This document shows, piece by piece, positions 54,909 to 63,663 of a stretch of DNA of 64,000 nt. The stretch lies in the IMG/VR virus record IMGVR_UViG_3300013093_000022, positions 1 through 64,000 of that record; one strand, 5' to 3'. This DNA is from a virus. Every line of letters begins with the position of its first letter. Positions within the stretch are counted from its first letter, which is position 1. Position numbers and translations under genes: made by a program. The notes beneath the pieces are model-generated. The model was not told where the DNA came from, searched no databases, and saw only the letters and a program-made list of their open reading frames with translations.

Positions 54909-56258
54909 CTAACTCCGGACGAAGCCGGAGGTCGACGTCCAGCCCTGGGTGCCCGACTCGGTGACCTGGCGGTTGAGGGTCGGCTGGGCGCTGACCGTCG
55001 AGTCCTTCCCGGGCGGGGAGTAGGCGACCGCGTACTCGGGCAGCCACACGATCTGGTTCTGGTTCGGGGCCGAGATCGGCAACTGGTACTGCCCTTGGTT
55101 GGCGTTGCCGCCCAGCGACTCGATGACGACGATCTGGGCGGCGACGTAGGCCGCCTGGCTGGGCCACGGGAAGCTGTACGGGGTGCCGTCCGAGTTGAGC
55201 GCGGGGGCGGTGGCCGGGTGCAGGCCGTACTTGCCGCCCGGGTAGTTGTCGGGGGAGTCGGCCAGCGCCCACGGGGTCCACGCGGTGAATTGGGCGCTCT
55301 CGGTGAACGAGGCGTAGTTCGGCTCCGACTTGACGGTCACCCCGTCCGTTTGGAGCCGGCCGTAGGTGACCGAGTCGATCGGGCTCCCGGCACCGCCGCC
55401 GACCAGGTAGTAGTAGCCGTACTGGGCGGTGATGTTGAGGCTGGCGTACGGGGCGAGGGTGGGGTCGCTCTGGGCGTCGAACAGCCACTGCTGGGTGGGC
55501 AGCAGGTCAATGGGAAGTTCCTGTGGCGGCGGGAGTTGGGACAGGACCGGGGTCGCGGTCACCATCTTCTCGACTTGGTAGTAGACCGAGTTCGATGCCG
55601 CGCTGTGGATGTGCACCGGCTCGAGGACGGCCAGCCCCTCGGTGCGGATCGTGACGACCGTCTCGACCGGCATGACCCGGGCCAGCATGTCCCGCAGCAG
55701 CTTGAACTCCTGCGGGGTGAGCGACGACTTGAGGGGCTGGACGACGACCTCGCTCCGCGACCCGGCCCGGCCCAGGTACTCGGTCAGCCCGTCGTCGAGG
55801 TAGGTGTAGACCTCGTACACGTTGCAGTCGCACGACACGGCCGCCTGGCAGATCATGCGGATCGACTCGCTGGTGCCGCCCAGGTTGCAGGCCTTCCAGA
55901 AGTCCTTGATCCGTGCCCGGTACCACGAGTCCTTGACCCGAACCTCGTCCCACTGGCTGCTGTTCAGCAGGTCGGTTGAGGTGTTGTACGGGTACGACTC
56001 GGAGGGGGAGCGGGGCAGGAAGCCGATGTTGCCGAAGAAGTAGTCCAGGTCGCTGCCGTAGGTGGTGGCCAGGTTCCCTTGGAGCTGGTTCAGGAAGGCC
56101 TGGTTCAGCAGGGCACCGGCACCGGTCGACCCGCACAGGGCGTCGACGATCTTGTAGATCAGCGATCCGGAAGACGTGTTGTACACCCCGGTGTCGAAGT
56201 CCTGCATCAGGTAGGCGGTGCTGTTCCCCACGATGTAGGGGAACGACGGGTTGGTCAC
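54909..56258 (-). CDS. baseplate/tail protein, 449 aa
   Basis: ATG 56258 overlaps the baseplate J stop (ATGA). Residues 30-150 are helical with a FWKACNLGGTSESIRMICQA block, resembling tail protein I-type baseplate components that follow gpJ; the C-terminal half is beta-rich with many aromatic residues. Order J, then this protein, then the tip protein fits baseplate operons. Assignment mostly by synteny. Confidence 0.62.
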   Translation of the reverse strand: MTNPSFPYIVGNSTAYLMQDFDTGVYNTSSGSLIYKIVDALCGSTGAGALLNQAFLNQLQGNLATTYGSDLDYFFGNIGFLPRSPSESYPYNTSTDLLNSSQWDEVRVKDSWYRARIKDFWKACNLGGTSESIRMICQAAVSCDCNVYEVYTYLDDGLTEYLGRAGSRSEVVVQPLKSSLTPQEFKLLRDMLARVMPVETVVTIRTEGLAVLEPVHIHSAASNSVYYQVEKMVTATPVLSQLPPPQELPIDLLPTQQWLFDAQSDPTLAPYASLNITAQYGYYYLVGGGAGSPIDSVTYGRLQTDGVTVKSEPNYASFTESAQFTAWTPWALADSPDNYPGGKYGLHPATAPALNSDGTPYSFPWPSQAAYVAAQIVVIESLGGNANQGQYQLPISAPNQNQIVWLPEYAVAYSPPGKDSTVSAQPTLNRQVTESGTQGWTSTSGFVRS

Positions 56259-58075
56259 GAGCCGCCCCCGCCGATGTTCGGTGCCTGCAGGGTCAGGGTG
56301 TTCTGGTAGACGGCGAGTTGGTTGTCGTTGAGGACGAAGTCGGTCGTCGTGGGGGGCAGGTCGGAGTTCGGGGTCGCGTCGCTGGTGTCCATGACCCAGA
56401 TCCCGTAGTCGTAGCTCCCGGCACCGGCCTCGGCGGCAGTGGTGACGTGGACCTCGTTGACGCCCAGGACCTGCTGGACGGCGGCCTCCAGTTGGCTGAT
56501 GATCACCGGTGCCCCGAAGCCGAGGGTCTGGTAGAAGATCTGCAGCCGGGACACGATCGCGTTGTTGACCAGGGATATCGTGTAGCTCCGGCCGTACTCG
56601 ATGGTCAGGCAGGTGGTGATGTATTGGTAGTCGGCGACGTGGGTGAGGACGTCGGTGCAGATCTGCTTGCTCGACCCGTAGACGGCGTCCAGGATCTGTG
56701 GGATTTGATTGTAGGTGTAGTTGAGGACCAGTTGCTGGTTCGTCGCGGGTGGCTCATAGAACCACTCGATCCCCGACCACTCCTGCTGGGATCCCCGGCG
56801 CGACGTGCCGTCCTTCACGACGTAGTAGTTGACGCCTTCGGTGTAGACCGTGCCGCCTGACACGAACGACGACGGGAAGTTCAGGATCGGCACGCTCCCG
56901 AGCCGGGTGAAGCCGTTTCCGGGGGTGGGGTTCGGCTGGGGTGCCCCGGGCGTGACCCGATTGAAGTTCCCGAAGTAGTGGTACGAATCGGCCGGGTTGC
57001 TGGTGAACACGACTGAGGGGCTGTAGGCGCACGTCTCGGTCACCACGAACGGGGTCGACCCGTCAATGAAGACGTCGACCTTGTTGGTGACCGGCTGGCC
57101 GATGACCGGCGCTGGGTCGTTGCGGCTGCACTTGGTGGTGTACTGGAACTCCAAGTCGACGACGTCGCCCTGCATTGACGCCAAGGCCCCCGTCGGCAGA
57201 ACCGTGAAACTCGGTGCCCCGTACCCGTTGGACAGGTTGTAGTCGTCGACCGGCGAGTAGAAGGTCTCGGTGTCGGTCCCGATCCCGGTGAAGCACGAGG
57301 CCCCGGACGGCCACACGTAGTTGATGTTCTGGGACAGTCCGAGCGTCAGGGGCGAGGACGGTGCCGGAACCGAGACCTGGGTGGCGTACAGGCTGACCGG
57401 GCCGTACACGGTCGCCCGGGCCACGTTGTTGTTCTGGAGGGCGGTGTTGATGTACCAGTCCTCGGTGCCCGATATGTTCCGGAGCAGGGTGTCCATGAAC
57501 CTCTGCCGGAGCTGGGAGTCGGTCTCGACGTTCGTCCCGCCGGTCATCGCGGCCGTGTTGGTCACCACCGACGAGCCGATCGCCGCCGACTGGCTGGTGA
57601 TAGAGTCCGGGGGCACGTTCCCGGCCGTGCCGACGGTCGTGCAACTAACCGGAATCGACACCTGGTACGAACCGGCCGGAATCGTCACCGCCTGCGTGGA
57701 CGTGTAGTACACGGTAGTCGACAACCCACCCAGCCCCGGGGTGGTGAAGAACTGGGTGTTCAGGGGAACGGCGGTCGCCTGGGTCGCCACGCTTGACAGG
57801 GTCATCGTGACGGTCCCGGTGGCCGGCGTCCCCTGGAGGCGGCCGAACCCGAAGATGCCGACGAACTGGTCCAACTCCAGGCCCGACTTGGTGTTGATGT
57901 CCATCATGCCGCCGGTCAGGTACTGGCCGATGTATGCGGCCGAGATCTGGGCGGCGCAGGCGTCGATGATCTGCCGCTCCGGGGTTCCGATAGCACACGA
58001 CAGTTGCGGCGCGGTCTGCGCCAAGGTGGCCAAAATGCTGGCCGATATCTGGTCTGGCGTGGTCGTGGGACTCAC
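56255..58075 (-). CDS. baseplate J-like protein, 606 aa
   Basis: GTG 58075. TPERQIIDACAAQISAAYIG and LDQFVGIFGFGRLQGTPATG at the N-terminus, then GSYQVSIPVSCTTVGTAGNV and TNAAMTGGTNVETDSQLRQR: the canonical baseplate J / gp47-like sequence. Ends with a LEAAVQQVLGVNEVHVTTAA-type domain. Forms the baseplate wedge of contractile tails; strong evidence that this is a myovirus. Longer than P2 gpJ because of an inserted middle domain. Confidence 0.88.
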   Translation of the reverse strand: MSPTTTPDQISASILATLAQTAPQLSCAIGTPERQIIDACAAQISAAYIGQYLTGGMMDINTKSGLELDQFVGIFGFGRLQGTPATGTVTMTLSSVATQATAVPLNTQFFTTPGLGGLSTTVYYTSTQAVTIPAGSYQVSIPVSCTTVGTAGNVPPDSITSQSAAIGSSVVTNTAAMTGGTNVETDSQLRQRFMDTLLRNISGTEDWYINTALQNNNVARATVYGPVSLYATQVSVPAPSSPLTLGLSQNINYVWPSGASCFTGIGTDTETFYSPVDDYNLSNGYGAPSFTVLPTGALASMQGDVVDLEFQYTTKCSRNDPAPVIGQPVTNKVDVFIDGSTPFVVTETCAYSPSVVFTSNPADSYHYFGNFNRVTPGAPQPNPTPGNGFTRLGSVPILNFPSSFVSGGTVYTEGVNYYVVKDGTSRRGSQQEWSGIEWFYEPPATNQQLVLNYTYNQIPQILDAVYGSSKQICTDVLTHVADYQYITTCLTIEYGRSYTISLVNNAIVSRLQIFYQTLGFGAPVIISQLEAAVQQVLGVNEVHVTTAAEAGAGSYDYGIWVMDTSDATPNSDLPPTTTDFVLNDNQLAVYQNTLTLQAPNIGGGGS

Positions 58076-58088
58076 CTACTCCAAGGGG

Positions 58089-58505
58089 TTACAGACTGGT
58101 CGGGGAAACGGTCAGGGTGGCGGTGGTAGCGGGGTTGCTGACCTGGATGGTGGCGTAGACCGTGTCGTAGGTGACTGCCACGTTAATGGAGTCAATCGAA
58201 TAAGGCAATTCAGCCACGGAGAATACGCTGGGGTTGGATTTGAACATCTGGTAGATCATGGCCTGGTAATTGTTTAATACGCGAACGATCTCGTTATAGG
58301 CGTTGGCCTTGGTGGCGGGGGATACGATGCCGCCGATGTAGCTCTGGAGTTGGGACCCGAACGTCGGGTGCATCCGGTTCGACCCGTACCTCTCCAGCAT
58401 CCACAGGGTCAGGTCCTGTTGGAGCTTGGCCTGGCCCGACACGACCCGGCACTGCGACCCCTGTACGGCCAGGTCACCGTTCTGAATGGCCAACGAGTAG
58501 GTCAT
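58089..58505 (-). CDS. gp25/GPW-like baseplate wedge protein, 138 aa
   Basis: ATG 58505. LAIQNGDLAVQGSQCRVVSG, LQQDLTLWMLERYGSNRMHP, FGSQLQSYIGG and NEIVRVLNNYQAMIY follow the gp25-like family of wedge initiators. Directly precedes baseplate J in the transcript, as in other contractile tails. Confidence 0.85.
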   Translation of the reverse strand: MTYSLAIQNGDLAVQGSQCRVVSGQAKLQQDLTLWMLERYGSNRMHPTFGSQLQSYIGGIVSPATKANAYNEIVRVLNNYQAMIYQMFKSNPSVFSVAELPYSIDSINVAVTYDTVYATIQVSNPATTATLTVSPTSL

Positions 58506-58562
58506 GTTTTCCTTTCCCCTTATTAACGCCCCGAGGGTCGGTATCGATATTGGTGGATTGAC

Positions 58563-59870
58563 CTAGCGGTAGGCCAAAATAAAGACAGCGCCCTGAGCCC
58601 CGTTGTACGGGACGAAACTCGATAAGTTTATGGTCGTGATGCCGCCACCCCCTCCCGGGGCATTTCCAGGTCCTGTCGATGACGCTCCTCCGGTGTAGGT
58701 GTGCCCGTCGAAGGTCTCGTTGCCCGGGCTGCCCCCAACCGCTCCCGGCACGCCGGTGTATGTCTTTCCGGTGACGGTGCCACCGGCCCCACCGGCTCCG
58801 GAAACGGTGTAGGTGCCGCCCCCCGAACCGGCCCCCGGCACTTGAACACTGCTGGGCGATCCACTGGAGGCCCCCGCCGCGCCGGTTCCTGCCGAGCCTC
58901 CGGTGCCGACCGTGACGACCAGGGGTCCGGTGATCAACGAGGTGCTGAAGGTGGCGGCGGACCACGCCCCCGGCGCTCCAGAATACTCGTAACTGTAGGG
59001 TGAATAGAACCATGCTCCGCCCCCGCCGCCCAAGGTGATCACGTCGACCTGGGTCGCCCAAGTCGGCGGGTGGTAAGAGAACGTGCCCGCTGTCGAGTAG
59101 GTTGTCAGAGCCGGGACGACGGTCAGCGAGGGTGCCCCGTGGCCGGAAATGGCCGCGCCGATGAACACCCTGGCGGAGTTGTTTGCCGAAAGCATTCCAT
59201 GCGAGATGAGGGCCGCGCTGCGGATGAAGTCGGGGTATCCGGTCGCCCCGAGCGTCCCGTGGCCGGTGAGGAGGGCCCGGTAGCCAACTCTTGCCTGGAG
59301 CCTGCCCGACCCCGACAGGCGGGAAACCTCCCTCGGGGCGTCGACCGCTTTAGCCGACCCGGAGCCGAGGAGGGAAGCGGTCACCTGAGCGATCGTGACA
59401 TTGCCACCGGAGTCGGTCCAGTTGGTGCCGTTGCTCCACACCGGCTTCCCTAGGGTGGTGTCGTAGACGTGGGTCCCGGCGGGGACCGTCGAGGCGGGGG
59501 GCAGGGCGCTGCTGCTGTACGAGGCGACCGACAGCGGCCCGGCGACGTTGATCTGGGTTCCCTGCAACTCGATCGGGCCCTGGCCCGAGCCCACGATGTG
59601 CTGGCCTTGGGTCGGGATCACCGCCGCCTGGTTGGGGTCGTTGAACGGGATCCGGTGGTCGAGCCTCCACTGGCCGTTGATCAGCTTGACGACCCACTGG
59701 TCTCCGACCGACGGGGTGACGCTCACCGCCCCCACGTAGTACGAGGTGTCGACATAGAGAAGGGTCCCGACGTTGCTGACCCCGTGGGCACCTTGGTTGA
59801 CCGCGTCGACCGACGTGATCGCCACCTGCCGGGTGACCTGGGAGGTGGGCGGGGTGTTGGTGTAGGCCAT
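58563..59870 (-). CDS. minor tail protein with glycine-rich C-terminal domain, 435 aa
   Basis: ATG 59870 overlaps the hub stop. N-terminal beta region, repeats of the L-x-G-x-G-x-L-x-A kind (about residues 180-250), and a Gly-rich domain (VITLGGGGG, later GGSAGTGAAGASSG, APGGGGGITTIN) typical of phage tail-fibre or spike tips. Ends GAVFILAYR. Receptor-facing role is probable, not demonstrated. Confidence 0.7.
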   Translation of the reverse strand: MAYTNTPPTSQVTRQVAITSVDAVNQGAHGVSNVGTLLYVDTSYYVGAVSVTPSVGDQWVVKLINGQWRLDHRIPFNDPNQAAVIPTQGQHIVGSGQGPIELQGTQINVAGPLSVASYSSSALPPASTVPAGTHVYDTTLGKPVWSNGTNWTDSGGNVTIAQVTASLLGSGSAKAVDAPREVSRLSGSGRLQARVGYRALLTGHGTLGATGYPDFIRSAALISHGMLSANNSARVFIGAAISGHGAPSLTVVPALTTYSTAGTFSYHPPTWATQVDVITLGGGGGAWFYSPYSYEYSGAPGAWSAATFSTSLITGPLVVTVGTGGSAGTGAAGASSGSPSSVQVPGAGSGGGTYTVSGAGGAGGTVTGKTYTGVPGAVGGSPGNETFDGHTYTGGASSTGPGNAPGGGGGITTINLSSFVPYNGAQGAVFILAYR

Positions 59871-62809
59871 CAGCTACCCGTTGACCCGGTGACCGGCTGG
59901 CCGTTGTTTGACGTGGAGTTGCCCGGCGTGGTTGAGACGTTGTTCATCGCCTGGTTGAACGAGCTGTAGAAGTTTGAACTGGCCTTCGGGTTGGTGGCCG
60001 CCGACACGGTGGCCGACGTCCGAAAGCCCCGCTCCCAGTCGAACTCGTGGACCACCTCGCTGACGTAGACCGAAAGGTTGTGGCCGACGAGGTTGATTCG
60101 GCTCCCGGGCAGCAGCTCCGGCAGGAACGTGACCCCGATGGTGGTGCTGTACTGGCCCGCCCACTTGCCGGTGAAAATCTGAACCGCCAGCAGGAACTCC
60201 AGCGCCGGGTTCCCGGCGACCGGGTATGAGTCCTTGTAGGGCCGGACACCGAAACGCTGCATCAACTGCTGTGCGGTCAGGTTGTTGTCGACGTCTCCGA
60301 CCGCGAACGCCTTCAGCCTCTGGAACAGGAAGGGGTTCTCCACGGTCGCGACGCCGGACGTGGTGATCCAGCCGACCGCCTGGTCGGCCTGGCCGATCAT
60401 CGTGTAGTCGCCCTCGATGTAGACGTGGGTCGTCAGGTCGTTGTCCGACAGGATGATCGAGGCGTCGGTCAGCTCGATGTCCTCGAGGTTGAAGATCGCG
60501 GGCTTGCCGTCGACCCCGAACGGGTCGGGGTAGTAGGCGCAGAAGCTGCCGTCCGGGCCCGACTGGAAGTTCCGCAGGCTGGCCATGCACAGCGACTTGA
60601 CGATCTGGATCAGGGGCTGGGAGTCGATGTAGGCCTTCTCCCCCGAGAAGTACAGGGCGCTCGCGGCGGCGTAGGCGTCGGGCTCGAAGATGTAGGAGAA
60701 CAGGTTCCGGGCGATCGGCTCTTGGCTCGACGGGGAGCCGTTTCCGGTGCCGGGGGGGACCCCGGTGCCGGGCGGCGGCGTCGGGATCCCGGCCGCTGAG
60801 ATGGCGACCGGGGTGAACGGTGCCGTGGGGTCTACCCCGCCGTTGGGGCAGACCCTTCCCGCCCAGTAGCACTGGGCCGGGTTGATCGGCTCGACCTTTC
60901 CCGGTCGACCGGTCGGGCCGCCGGTGTTGATCCACATTCCCCCGCCCAGGTAGATCCCGGTGTGGCCGCCGTTGTTTGTCTGGAGGACGTCGCCCCGCTG
61001 GGCCGACGCGGGTGGGATTGAGGGGATCGCGGACCTCTGGGTGTTGGTGCTGCGGGTGACGTCGATCCCGGTACCGGCGAGGAACGACAACTGGACCAGG
61101 TGGGAGCAGTCCATCCCCTCGGGGGTCTCCAGGTACGGGGTCAGGTACATCGAGTAGGCGGCGTTGATCGCGCACTCCGAGTCCTGGGCGGGCTTGCCGG
61201 GACGGACAGCCGACACGGCGGCACCCGACAGCGCCGAGTTGGCGGCCGCGCCCACCGCGTTCCCGGCGGTGCTCGCCACCGCGTTGGCACCGCCGGTCGC
61301 CATGTTGCCCAGGCCGCCCGCGCCCACGGCACCGAACGCCGAGTTGGCGGTGTTCTTGGCGCTCTGCTGGGCCTGCCGGTAGGCCTGGATGAGCGGTGCC
61401 GCGACCGTGGCCGCCGCCGAGTACTTCGGGATGCTCGACGACACGCTCTGCTGGACCTGCCAGATCGCCTGGCCCGGGTCCATGTTGCGCCACCCCGTCT
61501 TTGATTGGAGCGCGTCGAGGAACATCGAGGCCGACGAGTAGGGGTTCATCCGCTGGGCGGTCGTCCCCCACTGGCCGGTGGCCTGCTGCTGGAACAGGCC
61601 GACGCTGCTCCCGTCGTGGCCCACCGCGTCGTGCCAGAAGCTCATCGACGGCGGGTCGGCCGGGTTGGCGTACATCAACAGGTTCGGGGTGCCGCCGCCC
61701 GACTCGACCATCGCACACGCCAAGGCCAGGATGGCCGCGTCGCTGCTGCTGTTCTGGGCCATCTGGTTGGCCGCGTACTGGGCGACTTGCTGACCGGCCT
61801 GCTTCACATCGGTGGCCATCGCCTGGCCCCCGAAACTCGTCTGCCCGGCTGCACCGGCCGACTCCAGGACGCTCCCCACCCCCTGCAGGTTCTGCGCGTT
61901 CGCCGCATTGGCGGCGATCGGCCCCATGCCCCGGTCGTCGACGGCCTTCACGATCTGCGAGATGTAGAACTGGGTGTTGGCGTTCGCGGCGGTCGCGCCG
62001 GTCCCCAGCGGGTCGCCGGGCTGGTAGCCGACCGCCGCCATCGGCCCGGGCGAGGTGTCGTCGCCGAGGATCGTGCCCGTGAAGGCCTGGCCCAAGGCCT
62101 GGTTCTTCTCGGGGATCTGGTTCGCCACCAGGTACTGGTTGCACGAGGAGATGAATTGCTGCGGCACGTCTTGGATGTGGACCGTGTCGGGTGTCCACTT
62201 CCCGACGTCGCGCATGATGTTCCGCAGGACATTGCCGATACCGCTGTCGGTGAAGCTCCCGTCGCCTGTGTCGGTCTCCTGGCCTATCTGATCGAAGTAG
62301 GCCTGGCTGTCGGGCAGCGAGGGGTTCCACCAGGTGTGCATCAGCCGCTTCAAGGTGCATGTCGCCACGAAGTCCACGGTCCCCGGGTAGGCCTGCAGGA
62401 ACGGCACCGTGTCCAGGTAGCCGCTGAACACCTGTATCTTCGAGACCCGGGTCAGGTACAGGACCACCGTGTCCATCCGGGAGAACAGGCCGTTGTAGCG
62501 GAGGCTCTGGTTGGCCAATGTGAAGAAGAGCGACGACGCCGAGTTCTCCCTCTTCAGGACCTGGCCCCGCACGATGTCTTTTGACACGTCGTACTGGATG
62601 CCGTTGTGCCGTATCAGGATGGTGACGTCCGGGGCGTAGACCGCCGTTCCCATCGGGGGAGGGTTCAGGGTCGGGAAGGTCGCGTTCTGGCTGTGGTTCC
62701 CGATCGCCGTCTGGGTACCGGCGCTGGCGTTGGCCGGGACCCCACCGATCGCGCCGCCGGTGGTCGTGGTCCCCGGGGCCGACGCCGACGGGGTGTTGGG
62801 CGCGGTCAA
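59870..62809 (-). CDS. tail hub/tape-associated lysin with transglycosylase and NlpC/P60 domains, 979 aa
   Basis: TTG 62809 overlaps the upstream stop (TTGA); longer extensions run into the neighbouring gene. Residues 1-330 resemble a tail hub domain (DVTILIRHNGIQYDVSKDIV). About 365-450: ALACAMVESGGGTPN with catalytic Glu and SSVGLFQQQ, a soluble lytic transglycosylase. About 540-660: GMDCSHLVQLSFLAGTG with Cys, GGHTGIYLGGGMWINT with His, an NlpC/P60 peptidase. C-terminal hub part again (GSRINLVGHNLSVYVSEVVH). Two wall hydrolases in one virion protein help DNA entry through mycobacterial peptidoglycan. Confidence 0.85.
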   Translation of the reverse strand: MTAPNTPSASAPGTTTTGGAIGGVPANASAGTQTAIGNHSQNATFPTLNPPPMGTAVYAPDVTILIRHNGIQYDVSKDIVRGQVLKRENSASSLFFTLANQSLRYNGLFSRMDTVVLYLTRVSKIQVFSGYLDTVPFLQAYPGTVDFVATCTLKRLMHTWWNPSLPDSQAYFDQIGQETDTGDGSFTDSGIGNVLRNIMRDVGKWTPDTVHIQDVPQQFISSCNQYLVANQIPEKNQALGQAFTGTILGDDTSPGPMAAVGYQPGDPLGTGATAANANTQFYISQIVKAVDDRGMGPIAANAANAQNLQGVGSVLESAGAAGQTSFGGQAMATDVKQAGQQVAQYAANQMAQNSSSDAAILALACAMVESGGGTPNLLMYANPADPPSMSFWHDAVGHDGSSVGLFQQQATGQWGTTAQRMNPYSSASMFLDALQSKTGWRNMDPGQAIWQVQQSVSSSIPKYSAAATVAAPLIQAYRQAQQSAKNTANSAFGAVGAGGLGNMATGGANAVASTAGNAVGAAANSALSGAAVSAVRPGKPAQDSECAINAAYSMYLTPYLETPEGMDCSHLVQLSFLAGTGIDVTRSTNTQRSAIPSIPPASAQRGDVLQTNNGGHTGIYLGGGMWINTGGPTGRPGKVEPINPAQCYWAGRVCPNGGVDPTAPFTPVAISAAGIPTPPPGTGVPPGTGNGSPSSQEPIARNLFSYIFEPDAYAAASALYFSGEKAYIDSQPLIQIVKSLCMASLRNFQSGPDGSFCAYYPDPFGVDGKPAIFNLEDIELTDASIILSDNDLTTHVYIEGDYTMIGQADQAVGWITTSGVATVENPFLFQRLKAFAVGDVDNNLTAQQLMQRFGVRPYKDSYPVAGNPALEFLLAVQIFTGKWAGQYSTTIGVTFLPELLPGSRINLVGHNLSVYVSEVVHEFDWERGFRTSATVSAATNPKASSNFYSSFNQAMNNVSTTPGNSTSNNGQPVTGSTGS

Positions 62810-63444
62810 AACGCGATACCCCCGGTGAGGGCCTGGGTGATGCCGGGGATGACCGACGCCGTGCCGCCCGACAGGAGGTTGCTCCCCAAGGTGCTCTGCA
62901 CGGCACCGTAGAGGGCGGCGTTGCCCTGGGTGACCGCCCCGCCGATGAAGTCCTCGGCCAGCGTGAACAGGGTGTCGACGTTGCTGCCGACCGACGTGCT
63001 CTGGAACAGCCCCTGCCAGCCGCTGGCGAAGCTCTGGAACACCTGCAGGTTGCTGACCAGGGACACCACGAGCTGGAACTCGACCTGGGTTCGGGGCGCG
63101 TAGTTCCACCTCATCCCCCCGGCCTTCGTTACCGGGATGATCCCGGTCCAGTTGTTGATGTTGCGCTCCGGCCAGTTCAGGGTCACGCCGGGCAGCCCGG
63201 TTGAGTTCGAGCTCTGCGAGTTGACCATGTTGGTCCTCGCCCAGTCTTGCCACTGCTCCCACACCGCCTCGCTGGGGAACACGACGCTGCACACCAGGTC
63301 GGGCTGGAAGGCCTTGATCGGGAAGTACTGCGCCTGGGTCTTGGTCTGGACGCCACGTATCTCGCCTGAGATCGGGGAGTTGAAGCTGACGACGTTCAGG
63401 TAGAAGTCGGGCTGCCCCACCCCGCTGACCCGGAGCTGGCTCAC
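62806..63444 (-). CDS. tail protein, 212 aa
   Basis: GTG 63444 overlaps the upstream stop (GTGA). SQLRVSGVGQPDFYLNVVSF start, long beta-rich middle with VVFPSEAVWEQWQDWARTNM, and a helical Gly/Ala end. Comparable to hub-adjacent proteins of tails; unnamed. Confidence 0.62.
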   Translation of the reverse strand: MSQLRVSGVGQPDFYLNVVSFNSPISGEIRGVQTKTQAQYFPIKAFQPDLVCSVVFPSEAVWEQWQDWARTNMVNSQSSNSTGLPGVTLNWPERNINNWTGIIPVTKAGGMRWNYAPRTQVEFQLVVSLVSNLQVFQSFASGWQGLFQSTSVGSNVDTLFTLAEDFIGGAVTQGNAALYGAVQSTLGSNLLSGGTASVIPGITQALTGGIAF

Positions 63445-63650
63445 TGCTGCCTCGACTTCCCGAGCGCACCGATGCTGCCGCCCGCCGGAGGGGGCGCGGC
63501 CGGCGGCTCGCCACTGGCCGACGCCGCCGTCGCCGGGAACAGGAAGCCTACGGTCTTGCTGAACATGAAGCCGTTCAGGTCGGTGTCGGGCCGTGCGGCG
63601 ACCGTGATCGGCGACGACATCTTGACGTTCGACGTGTAGCGCATGGCCAC
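63441..63650 (-). CDS. small tail-region protein, 69 aa
   Basis: GTG 63650 or ATG 63644. MAMRYTSNVKMSSPITVAAR, then SKTVGFLFPATAASASGEPP and a Pro/Gly/Ala-rich end. Possibly structural. Not recognised. Confidence 0.55.
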   Translation of the reverse strand: MAMRYTSNVKMSSPITVAARPDTDLNGFMFSKTVGFLFPATAASASGEPPAAPPPAGGSIGALGKSRQQ

Positions 63651-63663
63651 AGGACGATACCCC

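Noticed and set aside
62810-63514. N-terminal extension of the hub-lysin ORF
   Set aside because: Overlaps the 212-aa tail gene over its whole length and is R/A/P-rich; TTG 62809 gives a TTGA overlap and a sensible protein.
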